In this document: in pieces, positions 63,650-64,000 of the stretch
Numbering within the stretch: the first letter of the stretch is position 1
Layout of the letters: every line of letters starts with the position of its first letter
Notes under the pieces: model-generated
The model's input: only the letters and a program-made list of their open reading frames with translations
Told to the model about the DNA's origin: nothing
Database searches by the model: none
Source of the DNA: an uncultured Prevotella sp.
GTDB taxonomy: Bacteria > Bacteroidota > Bacteroidia > Bacteroidales > Bacteroidaceae
Direction of reading: 5' to 3'
DNA length: 64,000 bases
NCBI RefSeq assembly: GCF_946404925.1
Contig: NZ_CAMJFM010000003.1
Coordinates: 1-64,000 of the forward strand
Program-made: the position numbers and the translations under genes

Positions 63650-64000
63650 ATGAATAATGACTTCAGGAAATATGCTACAAAGCATTTAGGAATGAATGGT
63701 ATGGTGCTCGACGATGTAATCAAGGCCCAGAACCAGTATATGAATCCCTATATCCTCGAGGAGCGTCAGTTGAACGTTACTCAGATGGATGTATTCTCAC
63801 GTTTGATGATGGATCGTATCATATTCCTTGGTACACAGATTGATGATTATACCGCAAATACCCTTCAGGCACAGTTGCTGTTCCTGGATTCTACCGATCC
63901 GGGTAAGGATATCTCGATATACATCAATTCGCCTGGCGGAAGTGTTACTGCCGGACTTGGAATTTATGATACCATGCAGTTTATTACCAGTGATGTTGCT
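63650..64000 (+). CDS. clpP: ATP-dependent Clp protease proteolytic subunit (5' part)
   Basis: 117 codons are visible; the gene runs off the right edge. [40 protein letters not shown] and [17 protein letters not shown] are the standard ClpP strand-helix motifs. The catalytic Ser, His and Asp lie beyond the window. The N-terminus is about 30 residues longer than in E. coli ([15 protein letters not shown]), usual for Bacteroidota. It forms the barrel protease with ClpX or other unfoldases. Confidence 0.95.
   Translation, partial: MNNDFRKYATKHLGMNGMVLDDVIKAQNQYMNPYILEERQLNVTQMDVFSRLMMDRIIFLGTQIDDYTANTLQAQLLFLDSTDPGKDISIYINSPGGSVTAGLGIYDTMQFITSDVA

Overview
The window looks like chromosomal DNA from a member of the Bacteroidales, most likely a Prevotella/Segatella-type organism. 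The signs are Bacteroidota promoters (TAnnTTTG at -7, TTG/TTTG about 19-21 bp upstream), AT-rich leaders without Shine-Dalgarno sequences, giant BspA-like leucine-rich-repeat proteins ending in a GKK-V-V-K type secretion (T9SS-like) tail, BACON and PEGA domain proteins, a long fimbrillin lipoprotein operon, and a ClpP with the extended Bacteroidota N-terminus. No rRNA, tRNA or CRISPR array was seen.

Layout. 1-3729 (-) is the 5' part of a large secreted Ig-like repeat protein, cut by the window edge. 3945-8098 holds two divergent, closely related membrane-anchored TPR/SpoIIE-type phosphatase genes. 8162-8908 (-) is a lipoprotein. 9123-26810 (+) is a surface-protein operon: PEGA protein, BACON lipoprotein, and two DUF285/BspA-like giants of about 2,400 residues with dockerin-like, cohesin-like and MBG-like domains. 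26889-29885 is a 3.0 kb unit bounded by about 75-bp imperfect terminal inverted repeats (64/75 identical by my alignment). It encodes a BT4734/VapE/DUF3874-type protein and a small Cys-containing protein, with an array of 22-bp-phased palindromic repeats between them. No transposase is visible in it. 29999-33527 (-) holds three tandem GT8-family glycosyltransferases led by an 83-residue peptide that looks like a double-glycine-leader precursor. 33777-34181 (+) is a small lipoprotein. 34310-55639 (+) is a 13-gene fimbrial operon: DUF3575, DUF5119 and eleven fimbrillin-like lipoproteins. 55640-59503 (-) holds a third SpoIIE phosphatase, an HATPase protein, a STAS anti-sigma antagonist and an RsbW/SpoIIAB-type kinase. 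59611-61136 (-) is an MlaF/MlaE lipid-transport pair. 61274-64000 (+) is lptB, tig and the start of clpP.

How it fits together. Most of the window serves the cell envelope: surface adhesins, fimbriae, lipid and LPS transport. The 55.6-59.5 kb genes make up a partner-switching regulatory cascade, into which the two extra phosphatases at 3.9-8.1 kb could also feed. A recurring intergenic sequence (TCTATCAT-type octamers, then ACTTGG and TATATTTGC) precedes several unrelated genes. One copy is decayed and forms the 3' end of a glycosyltransferase gene, so that two direct copies flank the peptide/glycosyltransferase cassette. The best candidates for undescribed biology are the terminal-inverted-repeat unit with its phased repeat array, and the peptide plus three glycosyltransferases.
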